In this document: positions 36,642-48,200 of the stretch, in pieces
How positions within the stretch are numbered: position 1 is the first letter of the stretch
Layout of the letters: each line of letters starts with the position of its first letter
Origin: Mansonella perstans
Taxonomy: Eukaryota; Nematoda; Chromadorea; Rhabditida; Onchocercidae
DNA: 64,000 nucleotides
Reading direction: 5' to 3'
NCBI GenBank assembly: GCA_037074765.1
Contig: JBAMDO010000069.1
Coordinates: 502,094 to 566,093 of the forward strand
Translations under genes and position numbers: made by a program
Notes under the pieces: generated by a model
Database searches by the model: none
What the model was told of the DNA's origin: nothing
Seen by the model: the letters and a program-made list of their open reading frames with translations, nothing else

Positions 36642-38210
36642 AACAAGCATACTAATGACGTGAAATGATGTGATCTGTAATTGTATTACTTGTATTACTA
36701 GCATGAAACAAGCATACCAATCATGTAATTTGTAATTTGGCTGTAACTAGATCAATCAACGTTAGTCAAGTTAATGCATGCTTGTCTAACTGAATTGAAA
36801 TCCATGCTTTAGTGAAAAAATCTTTAGAGTCATAAGTTTCAATTAAAAATAAATAAATAACGTGAAAATTTCTGGCGAATAGCCAAATTGATTTATTTTA
36901 GTGAATCATCATAATAAATATTCATTTGATTGATTTAGTTTTCACTTTAAGCCACAGTATTGGAGCGTGCATTTACAAAATTTGATAAATAATTTTATAA
37001 ATTCAGCAACCTTTTATTTATTTTAAGATTAATCGGCAACTTCAGCAATTTACTTTTAGGCTAAATTTCTACAAGTTGCTTCCCTGAATCCTGAATGAAT
37101 CAAAGGAACAGCGGTAGTTTCTAGACTTCTCGAAAATTTACAAGCATTTGCCATGCAAGCATTTGCCATAACTTTTCTCATTGTTTTCCTTTTTGAATGT
37201 ATGTGGTATTGCAGCATGTCAAAGAATGATTAATTTATTTACGCATCGTAAATATTCTAAAAGTTACTTTTTCTACATTTCGGCTCAGTACTTTTACCTG
37301 CTTGCTATTCATTTTGCATTACTGAGCAACCGACCAACAGCTTTATGGAAGTAAAAATAAAATTTTAAACCGAATAACTTATTGCCGTAAGAATAAGAAT
37401 AACTAATTAATAATTAACTGGTGGACAATTGATTGGATTTTCTGAGATTTACAACGACTTTTGTCAACAAGTTTACTTGATAATTAATTTTTATTTGACA
37501 AACAAATTATACAACAACTATTCAACGACTTTTCTTATTAAGAATAGATGGAAAAACATGAAAAATTGAGCTTGAAACATTCCAACAACATTTCGTAACC
37601 GATAAGATGAAATGTGACAAATTTAAAAAAGCAAATATTTCATTAAATATTTTGTTAAATTTACATGCGAATAAAAAATTTACCCTTTTTACTTGATCCC
37701 TGATATTTTTTAAAAATCTTTTGCTTTTGCGAATTTGATGGCAACTTTTTAAGCATCAGTATTTACATTTTTGTGCAGCTACTCTCACTTCTGACTTCAA
37801 CTTCTTTTTTCAATTTAAATTTCTTCCTATTTTTTTTCAAATTCAATTCATGAAAATTAATGTTTAACAAATTTATTTCTTTTCTTTTTCATGCCAAAAT
37901 TAAATCGAATTTTCTTTCCGAAATAGTTTCAATTAATTGAAACAGATTATTTTATCATTAATACCAAATTGTTGTGATGTTCCCATCACATCATCTGACC
38001 TAATTTTGTATCTAGGCGATTAATGATCAAATTAAATTTTCATTTCTCTTCAATAAGATAGGAGCAGAAGTTCATGAGCGTAAAAGTACAAATTCATGCG
38101 AGTTAAATGAAGGAAGTATTGAAAAAATTATTTTAAACTCTCATTCTATTAATTTATAAATCATTCAGAAAATATTCAAATGATAATATTTTTTATTCGT
38201 GAATTATTTT
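36642..38210. other. AT-rich region without firm genes
   Basis: A short phase-0 open stretch after ttttag at about 37059 (AKFLQVASLNPE then stop) could be an alternative last exon of the small secreted-protein gene, but evidence is thin. Near 36630-36730 a ~70-bp segment (tactaacatgaaacaagcatac) is duplicated in tandem. Nothing else is recognisable. Confidence 0.5.
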
Positions 38211-39406
38211 TTATTCATAAAATGTTGACTGTGCTGCGAATTCTTTCCCACAATCACTTTGTTTGCATTGATAACGAAATGATTTCTCGTGCCCGGTCCG
38301 ATGGTTTATATATTCCGTTTGATTCATCATAATAGCGGTACATCCAGGATAAGGACAGTCATAATGCTTATCTGAAAAACTCCTGATATATTTACAGTTC
38401 ACACTGTGATGAATCATTTTCTACTATTTCTTGCCTGCTTTTTCAACTTCACATAATCCAGTATGAGCTACGAAGTTTTTAAATAAACCTTTTTAAGAAA
38501 AAAGGAACCATTTAAATAAAATTTAAATTCATAGATATGCTGGTGTTCTATCAAGCTATCTTTTCATTGAAGACTTTGAAACGTTTTAGCATTGAACTTT
38601 AGTATGTTACTTGTGTCTATGAAATACCTGTAAAATGTTGAATATTCGCCCACAGTCCGGGTTTTTTGCATTCATAACGAAATGGTTTCTCGTGCCCTCT
38701 CTTGCGTTTTACATATTCACTTCTCTTTGTTATACTCGCAGTATATTCGGGATAAAAACAGTCATGCTTATCTGAAAAACTTTGGCATGAAATTTATCTT
38801 TATGATGTGCGTTTTGACCGAAAGCATCAAATTTAAATTTATTTTGGAAAAATTCCTTTTAAATTCATCAGATAATTATGGTGCTCGTTGTGAAGGTTGG
38901 AAAAATGTCGCAGCATAATTGAATTTTTTATTGCTATTCCACATCACAGATGCAGAAATCGCCACAGTGTTTGCATTCAAAACGAAATGGCTTCTTGTCC
39001 TCTCTCTTATGTTTTACATATTTCCTTTTTGTCTTCATACTCGCAATGTACTTTTTCTCATCCGAAAAAACACAGTTATTGCATACTTGTTTTCAATCAC
39101 ATTTCTTTTCTAAAACTTGATCATAAGAATCGCAGTGTCATATAGTCAAGTTAAAGAATTGTAAGAATTGAACGAAAAGCCATTATGCAATTATTTACCA
39201 CTTGTTCCTGGTAATTCTCCATTAGCATTTCTCCATTCGCTGTTATATGCACTTATATCTTGGCAGAGTACTGACTCCAGATCCAGGTGATCGAGGACAT
39301 TATAGTCATCTGAGAAGAGATTATTGTTTATGTGTCTCGATTGAATTACCGCTGCATCTTGGTGTGAAGTGTCTGAGGCAACAAGTTGACAAAGATAGAT
39401 AGGCAT
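38211..39406 (-). CDS. Small C2H2 zinc-finger protein with a duplicated finger exon
   Basis: Exon 1 runs from at least 39406 (ATG) to a GTAAAT donor after 39199 and encodes an acidic, Asn/Asp/Ser-rich region (LDLESVLCQDIS, WRNANGELPGTS). The last exon, 38371-38211, has acceptor TTTTTCAG, matching phase 1. It encodes one good C2H2 finger, YDCPYPGC then TEYINHRTGH (C-x4-C-x12-H-x3-H), the linker HEKSFRYQC, and the start of a second finger (C-x4-C) that stops before its histidines. Between them, 38771-38628 is a paralogous exon with intact splice sites and symmetric phase (1-1), so it can be included or skipped. In it the second Cys and first His are lost. The reading frame of exon 1 is open up to 39520, with a signal-like ATGGCATATATC start in another frame, so the 5' end is unresolved. 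Role presumably DNA or RNA binding. Confidence 0.6.
38930..39064 (-). pseudogene. Decayed third copy of the zinc-finger exon
   Basis: The minus strand reads KKYIASMKTKRKYVKHKR then KPFRFECKHCGDFCICDV, homologous to the exons at 38771-38628 and 38371-38211. The acceptor is CGG instead of CAG, the C-x4-C pair of the finger is gone, and a TAG follows DVE where the others continue. It is the most degraded of the three copies and lies nearest exon 1. Confidence 0.7.
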
Positions 39407-39520
39407 GGCATTTTGTGAATTAGGATTAATGTCATCGTTATTGGGATTAGGTGACGAGGAGATTTTGAGTAGAAGCGATGCAAAGCAAAGTGCCGAACCA
39501 GATGATATATGCCATCGATC
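39407..39520 (-). other. Open 5' extension of the zinc-finger gene with a possible frameshift
   Basis: In frame with the ATG at 39406, the minus strand is open from 39520 and reads SGSALCFASLLLKISSSPNP. That looks like the end of a signal peptide but has no ATG of its own. One frame over, ATG GCA TAT ATC ATC TGG TTC starts a similar hydrophobic stretch and stops after 22 codons. A one-base change would fuse the two. This could be a real frameshift, a missed small exon or chance. Confidence 0.35.
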
Positions 39521-39937
39521 CTATCGCTTATTCAGTTAAAAATTATCAAATTAATGGAATTGAATTTTTACACTAAGACTACATATAATAGAATTATGTA
39601 GTACTATAATCAGAAGTGCATGCGGACGTCAATATGTTTGAATGAATTTTGCAAACTTTTAAGAACAATATCACCAGTATAGACAGGAACGTTTCGTTAA
39701 GTATTTTCCTTTGTCTAAAATAAAAATTGTTAATTGGATATGCAAGAAAATATTTATGAATGCACTGAATTCTCTTGAAAGTATAATTGGATAATTGCAA
39801 ATTTGAACTAATTTATAAGAGAATTCTTGAAGTTTTTTTTCAGTGAATTTAGTTCGAGAAAATTGTGCATATAATAGAAATAACTATGGAATGAAATCTG
39901 AGTAGAATTTTTTCTAAATTTCTTTTTGTTCCTTTAG
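39521..39937. other. AT-rich spacer
   Basis: No gene or repeat is visible. It lies between the zinc-finger gene 5' end and the candidate exon at 39938. Confidence 0.5.
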
Positions 39938-40183
39938 GTTTTTTTAAAAAATGAAATATCTTTATATGACAAAGAACATGTCAGTGCATTCAGAGATCAG
40001 AAGCATGTATTAGAAAATAATTGCATGGAATCAACCCAAACACATAATGTTGCCTGCTCAATCGATCAAATGTTGTTAGTTTTTTTCCTGAATCTCTTCG
40101 AATTCTCCAGCTTAAAATTCCTGGATTTGCATCATTTCTTGGATGACGTTTTCATTTTCATGTCATCTGCATCTAAGTTTTAA
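39938..40183 (+). CDS. Candidate third exon of the small secreted-protein gene
   Basis: After a CCTTTAG acceptor this stretch is open for 81 codons in phase 0 to TAA at 40181. It begins VFLKNEISLYDKEHVSAF and continues DQKHVLENNCMESTQTHNVA, a non-repetitive composition unlike most random frames here; the last ~40 codons are hydrophobic and less gene-like. It would join exon 2 (ending at 36626) across an intron of 3.3 kb that contains the oppositely oriented zinc-finger gene. This is a proposal only. Confidence 0.3.
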   Translation, partial: VFLKNEISLYDKEHVSAFRDQKHVLENNCMESTQTHNVACSIDQMLLVFFLNLFEFSSLKFLDLHHFLDDVFIFMSSASKF

Positions 40184-40750
40184 CAAAATGATTAATTGAA
40201 AACTTGCCGTGTAATTTTATTTTTCTTCCTTTTTGAATTGGAATAAAAATTATTCATTGTTTGATTATCACATTTGAATAAAAATCTGCTTTTTAAAATC
40301 GGTCAATTTTCTCAACAAAAATTATGAAATGAAAAATTATAAGTATTTTTTTCGCTTCTTTCAACTACTTAATTAATGCTAGAAAAAATAAAATAATAAG
40401 GATATTATTGTTACATTACTGGTGATCTTAAAGCAATAATTATTAATTATTTCATTTACACCTGTGTCTGGTAAAAATGATATTCGTTTTGTGTACTGCG
40501 CAATAACTACGTGCTATATACTGAATGATTTTAGTACAGTTGATATGAAATCAGTGGTGAAAGCAGTTTTTTTTTTCTGAATTTATTTCAATTCTTGTGA
40601 AAAAAAACAAACAAGCTGTCATTTATTCAATATTCATGTATTTGTTTTTCTGGTTGAATAAATTAGGAAATAGAAAAAAAAAAGATACCATAGGTCTGCA
40701 GAAGGTATAAAAAAGTTGAAATAAACATAATAGTTAAAGCGAAAATATGG
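40184..40750. other. AT-rich spacer
   Basis: No supported feature is seen between the candidate exon and copy B of the duplication. Confidence 0.5.
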
Positions 40751-42265
40751 CTATTTAATTTAATTACACAAAGAAACCTATTTAATTTGATTGTACAGGA
40801 AAAAAAATTCATATCAGCATTTTCTTGATATGAAAATTTTTTGGTTTCGTTTTTCTTAAGTGGTAATAATCTTATTAATTAATTAAAATTCACTCCAAAC
40901 TATAAAAATATTACTGGATTTGTTATATGGTCTAATTTATTTAGCTGTCAAAGTAACAGTAAACAGCTATTATTGCTACTACACGATTATCATAATTGAT
41001 ATGGTCAGCTGATAAGATCATTTGATAACGAGTCATCTTGTTTTCCCGCAATAACTGATAATTTCTTTATCAAGCCATTTTGTTGCAATTTGATTCTATG
41101 TAAGATATAAACTATTTTTTTTAATGGATGGATGCATTAATTAAACAGTTCATATTTTCAATGTGTGTGTGAATGCCTATTTCTGTTTCATATAAATTTT
41201 GAGAAATTTTAATTGAAAACTGAACGAAAAAAAAATAAGGAAATAAGGAAAGAAGGTAAGTAAATTAAGAAATGTCATTCGAATAACCAAAAAACTTAAA
41301 TTTCAGAAAGAGAAATACAGAAATATTTTTCACTCTGAATATTATTTATTATATAAGATTAATTCGAAGAAAATTATCGTTTGCTTTTATCTAGGTACAA
41401 TAATTTTAAATCAAATAAAATAATTATTTTGCAATTTAAACACAATTCAAATTAATGAATAAGAAATTAACACTGGGATATTTTATTTTCAAATTTTAAT
41501 AATTAAATTTGATTAATTAAAAAATGATTCTTCGGTTTTTGTTCTTTTTCTTCGTTAAATTTTTTGTAGCAGCTGATCCATTTCCAATCATATCTTTTAT
41601 CATTTCAATATATAATATAGATGTTTTTTTTAAATGATATGTTAACAAAACAAACAAATATTGCAAATTGATCACAAAAAATTAACTCAATAAATTGATC
41701 AATCAATTAACTAACCGACCAATCGATCAATATTATTTGAAGAAATTAGCAAATTAGCATGAATATAAACAAGTACGAACTGAGAAAAAATTTAGTTAAA
41801 AATAAAACTTTATCAATAATTTGAACGCTTTTAAAATTATTGACAAATTATGTTTCAAAAATTGACTTTTAACAATTTTTTTTTTGAATATAAAAAATTT
41901 AATTTGAGCAAAGAAAATTATAAAAATTCAACTAAAAAATATATTAGAAATGATAACACAGGAATGTAAATTGTATGAGACGTTGATGTATTGCAAAGAT
42001 CTTTTTGGCATGCACATAACTGAATTTGATCGGAACTATCGAATAAGTACCTGAATGAAAGAAATGATTAATGAATTGACGGAAACGAATTTGTAATAGT
42101 ACAAGTAAATTTGATTTATTTTTTAATAGTTTTCTATTGCAAAATTATTTGGGAAAAAACTAAGCGATTAATTTTATCCATTAAATGAATTTCTGCTAAA
42201 CTAAAATGATTAATCCGGAAATTCAGCATAGTAGTTTTGTAATAAAATTCCTAGAAATTATCGGA
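40751..42265. repeat. Segmental duplication, copy B (partner at 33259-34800)
   Basis: Same orientation as copy A. This copy contains the in-place terminal exon of the Ly-6 gene (42050-41918), its 3' flank and about 200 bp of the preceding intron, so it is likely the source and copy A the derived duplicate. At its left edge a ~28-bp piece (ctatttaatttaattaca) is itself repeated. It has an extra ~55 bp near 42100-42150 that is absent from copy A. Confidence 0.93.
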
Positions 42266-45200
42266 GAACTGCAAATGATTGATATTTATCCATAAAATGT
42301 TTAATCCGGAAATTATATTTGCTTCATTAATTTTTTTAGCCATTCTCAAAATTCTTCCATAAAATTGCAAAAAGTAAAATTATTTTTACAGATGATGGAA
42401 ATATTTTAATTTGTAAATTGAAATTTACAAATTACAAATTATTCAAAGAAATGAAAAGTATAGCAAACCTTTCAGCAGACATGAACAGATCACGTAACCT
42501 AACAATTGCGCACGAATTTGCTGCACCAAGTGAGCTCAATGTTCGATTATAATGGATTATATCAGATATGCAACCACGTAAATAACCTTCACGTCGCCGT
42601 CCTAAAATAGCTGTTAATTTTAAAGGTTCATTGCTAAATTTTAAAACGTCACTTTATTATGATTACATTTTTAGGTTTATTTGCTAATTATTATCACTAG
42701 TAATACTCTATCATTATTATCAAAATAGTAATTTAAAATTTTTAATTATTTATGAATTTTTTCAAAGAATTAATTTTATGAAATTAAAATTAAGAATTTG
42801 CAATTTTCCTAAATATTTTTCCATGATCATAAAAAGGCTTATCAGCTTGAACGGAATATATTTGCTGTAATTCTCATTCTTAACGGAATGTATTTCCGGT
42901 AATTCTTATTCTTGGCTATATTTTCTCTCTTAAACGAGACACATTTTCCGTCTTAAACGGAACATATTTTCGGTACAATTCTCATCTTTAAAATGATTCA
43001 TTGCATCGTTTATCCGATAATATAATTTTGATGTGAGGAATAATTCACTTCAATAATTTTCACTTTTTTCATTTTCTTTTTAAAATAAAATTTGTTTTTT
43101 TATATTTTTACATTTAAAAAAAAGGAACCGATGAAAATTCTATTTTTGATTAATGATTGACTATTTCATTTCGATTTCATTTCGTTCTATTTTATATATA
43201 ATGGAAAATCTTCTTATTTTAATCCTATTGGGAATTCCAGAACATTTTGTATTCAAGCATTTCTTAATGCTTCTATTTAAAAATGTTTTTTTTGCTTTAT
43301 ATTTTTAAAGTAACATTAAATCAATGATATGTTTTTTCTCAAAAAAAAACTTTTTTAAATTTTTTAAATTATTGGATTAAATTGATGTCATTAATTTTAC
43401 TACCTGATTTTGAGAGACATTCTAAATTCATTTCAAAGAGTTATCTGAAACAATTGAATTTTAATTTTGCTCTGTTTAATTTTCGTTTTTTTTTACCTCC
43501 AAGACGATCATTCATTTTTAATACGACGCATAAATCGGAACAATTCTTCCAGTTCAGATAGCGACCATCAAAACTGAAAAAATGTTGACGTTAAACAAAA
43601 TTATTCAAATTTTTAAATAACTAGCAATAATACAAAAAAAAAAAACAATCTTTGCAGATTGTTTTTTTTTAATCTTTGCAGATTGTTTTTTTTTTCTTTG
43701 CAGATTGGATTTTGAAAATAAAATTAATCGAATTTCTTTTTGCACAACGATAAGTAATATAAGCGAATTGATAAAAATTTTTTGTAATGACAGATGCAAA
43801 TTTAATATCTTTTTATTTTTTGAAATTTACATTTTTTTAATATTTCTGCTTCATACATTTTCATTTTGATGGATTTTTTTTATATAAAAAAATAAATTTT
43901 TTAACAAAATCCAAAAAAAAAGAACCAGATTGACATTTATACAGTATTCGCATCAATCGCTCATTATCATCAGTCATCATTGTTAATTATTGTAAATAAT
44001 TATCATTATTGTTATTTTAAAGTGGTCTTGCAGAAATGTTGGCAATATTTTTTTATGAACAAAATTATTGCTATTTTTGGCTCTTTATAACATAAGCCAG
44101 AAAAGTTGTGAAAGTTATTTATTTCAAACACAAAAAAAAAACAGACGAATAAATTGATTCTAAAAAGATTTCATTTAATAAATAATAATTCAAAGAATAT
44201 TTATTGCTTGAAAAAACTTTTATTAGATTTCTGAAATTTTGGACTTTTTTTTTTAAAAAAGTTTTTTCAAAGGAAATTAAAATTTTTTTGATAGGTAAGT
44301 AAATTTCAGTAAGTTCTTAGCAAACCTAATGGCTTTTTTTGTTTTTTTAATGCAATTCTAATTGAGCTAAATTGAGCTTGGTATGCAATATGTAAATGGA
44401 ACAAATTAGGCTCATTAAGCTCGTTTTTTAGCTGTTAGCTTTTTTGTTACATTTGAAAGAATATTCCATTGTATAATTTAAAGCTATTGAAGCAATTGTG
44501 ATATAATTTTAAAAAAATGGAAATATTGATATGATGCCTTAAAAAAAAGTAATTGCTTCAACTGATGAAGCAGAGAGTTATTGCAGATGAGAGAAGACTA
44601 GTGCATTGAGAAAAGCCTTGTGCATTGAGAAAAGCCTTGTGCATTGAGAGAAGCCTTGTATATTGAGAGAAGCCTAGTGTATTGAGAGGAGTCTAGTCTA
44701 TTGAAAGGAGTCCAGTCTATTGGACCAAAAAAAAAGTATAGTAAAATGATGTAGACAGTTTTGAAATTTAATTCAATGAAATTTGAAAATGATAGAAAAT
44801 TCAGTTAACAATTTAAATTATAATCAAATGAGTTGGAAGATTCAGTTAAGTATTTCACACATATAAATATTATTTAAATCTTACTTCTCAGCAATTTTTT
44901 CAATGAAATTAAAAATTTCAAGTATTAAAAATTATGAATTATGCTGGTAAAATTTCAACTTATCAGTAATGAAAAATGATAGGAAAATTATGAAGCTCTT
45001 ATTAAAATTTATCTTTGTCAGGGAATAATCATAGACATGTAATTATGGATCATCGGCTGCTGAGAATTCAACCAACCTTTAAGTATGATTGATAAAGGGA
45101 TAACAGATCTATTAAAATTTAGCTTATCAGTGAGAAGCAAAAAATCTAAAGAACACACATTCAGTCATTTCATAAGTTAAGCATTCTTTCAATTTTGTTT

Positions 45201-48200
45201 ATTCCCAATTTCTTCTTCAGTGTTTGAAAAGGTCAAAGGTTATTTTTTATGAACTATTTTAGTTCGTTGCACAAGTAGAGCATTCTTGGAACGAACCATT
45301 TATTGTTTATTCCCATTTTTTTTCATGACTGCATAATCCTTCAAATCAATCATTTTTTCACATGAACGAAAACAGATTATCAAAAATGATCCTTGACCAT
45401 TTCAAACACTTTTCGAACTATTATCAACTTTTTTGGCTTTTTTAAAAAGAGCAAAGACATGAAAGAAGTTTCTATTATTATTGTTGTTATTAATTTGTAC
45501 TATAAATATTATTACTATAATTAACTATGTGTAAAATTTGAAAAATTTAAAAAGTCTTTTCATTCTCAAAAAATTCATATATTTTTTATGACATTAATAA
45601 TAAAAATAATAATAATGACACATGAATAATAATATAAAACTTTCTTTTTTCAAAAATTTATGTATTTTCTAATAATAATGATAATATTAATAATAATAAA
45701 AATAATAACAATAATGATAATAATAACAATAGTAATAATAATAAGAAAAATGGTAATAATAATAGGAATAATAATAATATTATTAATAATAACGATAATA
45801 ATAATGACAACAATAGTGATAACAATAATAATAAAGCAATAAAATTTATAGGAATAGTAGTACTGATAATAATAATAAAAAATTTTTTTTTCATTTTTCA
45901 CAAACATTTCCTTTTTTCCCAATTGCTTTTTTTTGCAGTCAGTCATTAATCATTTCAAATGATCTTTTAGCTTACTGAAATGTCCCAGAAAGTGAAGAAA
46001 TGAAAAGACAAAAAGGGAAAGAAAAAAAACTTGCAAACTCTCATTAATTTCGATTATTGTTTTCATTTATTTTTTTTCTGAAAATTTCCATAATGAGTGA
46101 AAAAATAAAAAAAGGAAAAAACATTTTTTAATTTCATAATTTTTTTCTTGAAGAAAACAAAACATGAATATTGTATATAATTGTTTCAAAAATTTTTTTA
46201 TTGAATTTAAGAATTTAAGAAATTTTTTTTGGTATTTAAATTTTTGAGCACTTAGTTTTAATTGATATTTCAAAAAATTTTTTTCGCAAAAAAAATTGAA
46301 AATTTGAGAATTTATTTTAAAAAAGGCAAAAGTATTGACAAAGGTAAAACGATAGAAGTATTGACAAGTATGGTCAATTACAGGTTTTTTTTTTTAAGCA
46401 CAATTTGTGCAGGTAAAAATACTTAAATGTGTGCTTGAAACTTTTGATAAATATAATTTGAACAGGTAAAAATAATTGAACAAGACATATGTTCTTGGAT
46501 CGTTTGTTTTACATTGCACATCTTGTAAATGAATGGCGCAATTTATACCATTGTACAGTGTTTGATTGGGGAAAACTTTTTCACATCTTACGGAAGATTA
46601 AAGCATAATTTTTGCAACACTATTTTTTTTTTAAACGAAACAAATTAGTTTCTTAAAAGTTTTCATAAAAAATAAAACTTCCAATAAATTTTTATTTTAA
46701 TGCAAAAAAAAGAAGAAAGTGTAAAGTAGAAAACGAGATAAGTAAAATTTAATATAAAATTTCAGAAAAGAATCATTTTTTTCGTTTTTTTGTCTTGAAA
46801 TAGCGCTGTTAAAGCCATTGTAAAATATTTAAATTGAAATATTTAAAAATTGATTTAAAATGGTTGTCAACAAAAAGAATTTGTTTGATTAATAAATTTC
46901 CAAATGCGAAATTTTTGAGTTAAAAATATATTTCGTTTTTTTTTAAAATATGTTTGGCGGAGTTGGCTCTTTATTTCCAAATGTATTTAACTAATTTGGC
47001 TGAATTGGCTGATAGGCAAAACTTAAATATTTTGTTAATACATTTAAATCGCTTAATTTAATTATGAACTAAATTCGTTCAAGCGAAAAAGCCAACTGCA
47101 TTGAAGTGAATGAACACTTGAAAAAGTGTGCCCCACTAGAATTGGGTTGAATGATAAATGTAAGCCAAAGGCAAAGTTATCCATTGTTGGATTAGCATTT
47201 CTTGATTAAAATTTGTCATCTCTTTCGCAAAGTGCATAAAATAAGGACATCAAAATAGCTTCTCTAGTTGAAGATGGATGAATCACAGAAATAGGATCAA
47301 ATATACATCGTTGTCACTTTTAAATACTATGAAATTTCAATTAATACAAGCTATTAATTAACAATGATGAAATCCAATTATGTCCATTTTGCCGGTATTA
47401 TTAATAAGTATAAAAATCTGCAAAAATTAAATAGAGCTGATCAGCAGATCAGGTCAGTTTCAATTGATTTTAGTTTGAGCAATTTTAATTGGCAATAATT
47501 AGTGGAAATAATTGAATATTTCTTAGATATGGCATAATTTTTTTTCTTTTTTATTAGGCTCGTCATTTCTATCTGTCTGCTTTGATGAATTTAATTATTG
47601 TCCCATGAGATTATTGCCCAACAGGATTTAATTGGCCTATGAGATAATTTTTACTAACTGACATTATAAATGATTAATTAGTGATAATTGGCTATATTAA
47701 GCAGCAAATCAATTAGGACAAAATGGTTAAGAGAAGATATGAAATCACATTAAATGTAAATAGTCAAATGATGACTTATGCAAACTTTTTTTTTCAAATT
47801 TTTAAAGAAAAATTTTACCATTTTTCCAATTTAAAACTTTTTTTGGAATTTCGGAATTAATAAAATAAGTAAAGTAACTTCAGTTTTGCAGTCTTAATTA
47901 CTTCCTGATCAAGTGTGGAAATTTGATTGAATTGCTTATTTGTAATGTAAATTTATTCCAAATTTTCATTTTTTTTTAATATGAAAAACGATCATTCTAT
48001 CTCTCGAATTTTTATTAATTAAATTTATTTTAATTTTTTTTTTGTTTTTGCTGCGAAGAAATTTCAAAGATTAGACTAATTTCTTTTCTTCACTTCAAAA
48101 TCAAACACTTAACTGCATTGCACTTAACTACAGTGCATTTACTGCATTTACTGCATTTAGCTATCCTTTAAAATGATAGCTTACAAAGTAATCAGGGGAA

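Noticed and set aside
45650..45946. Ile/Leu-rich frames on both strands
   Set aside because: They are products of the (AAT)n-rich microsatellite.
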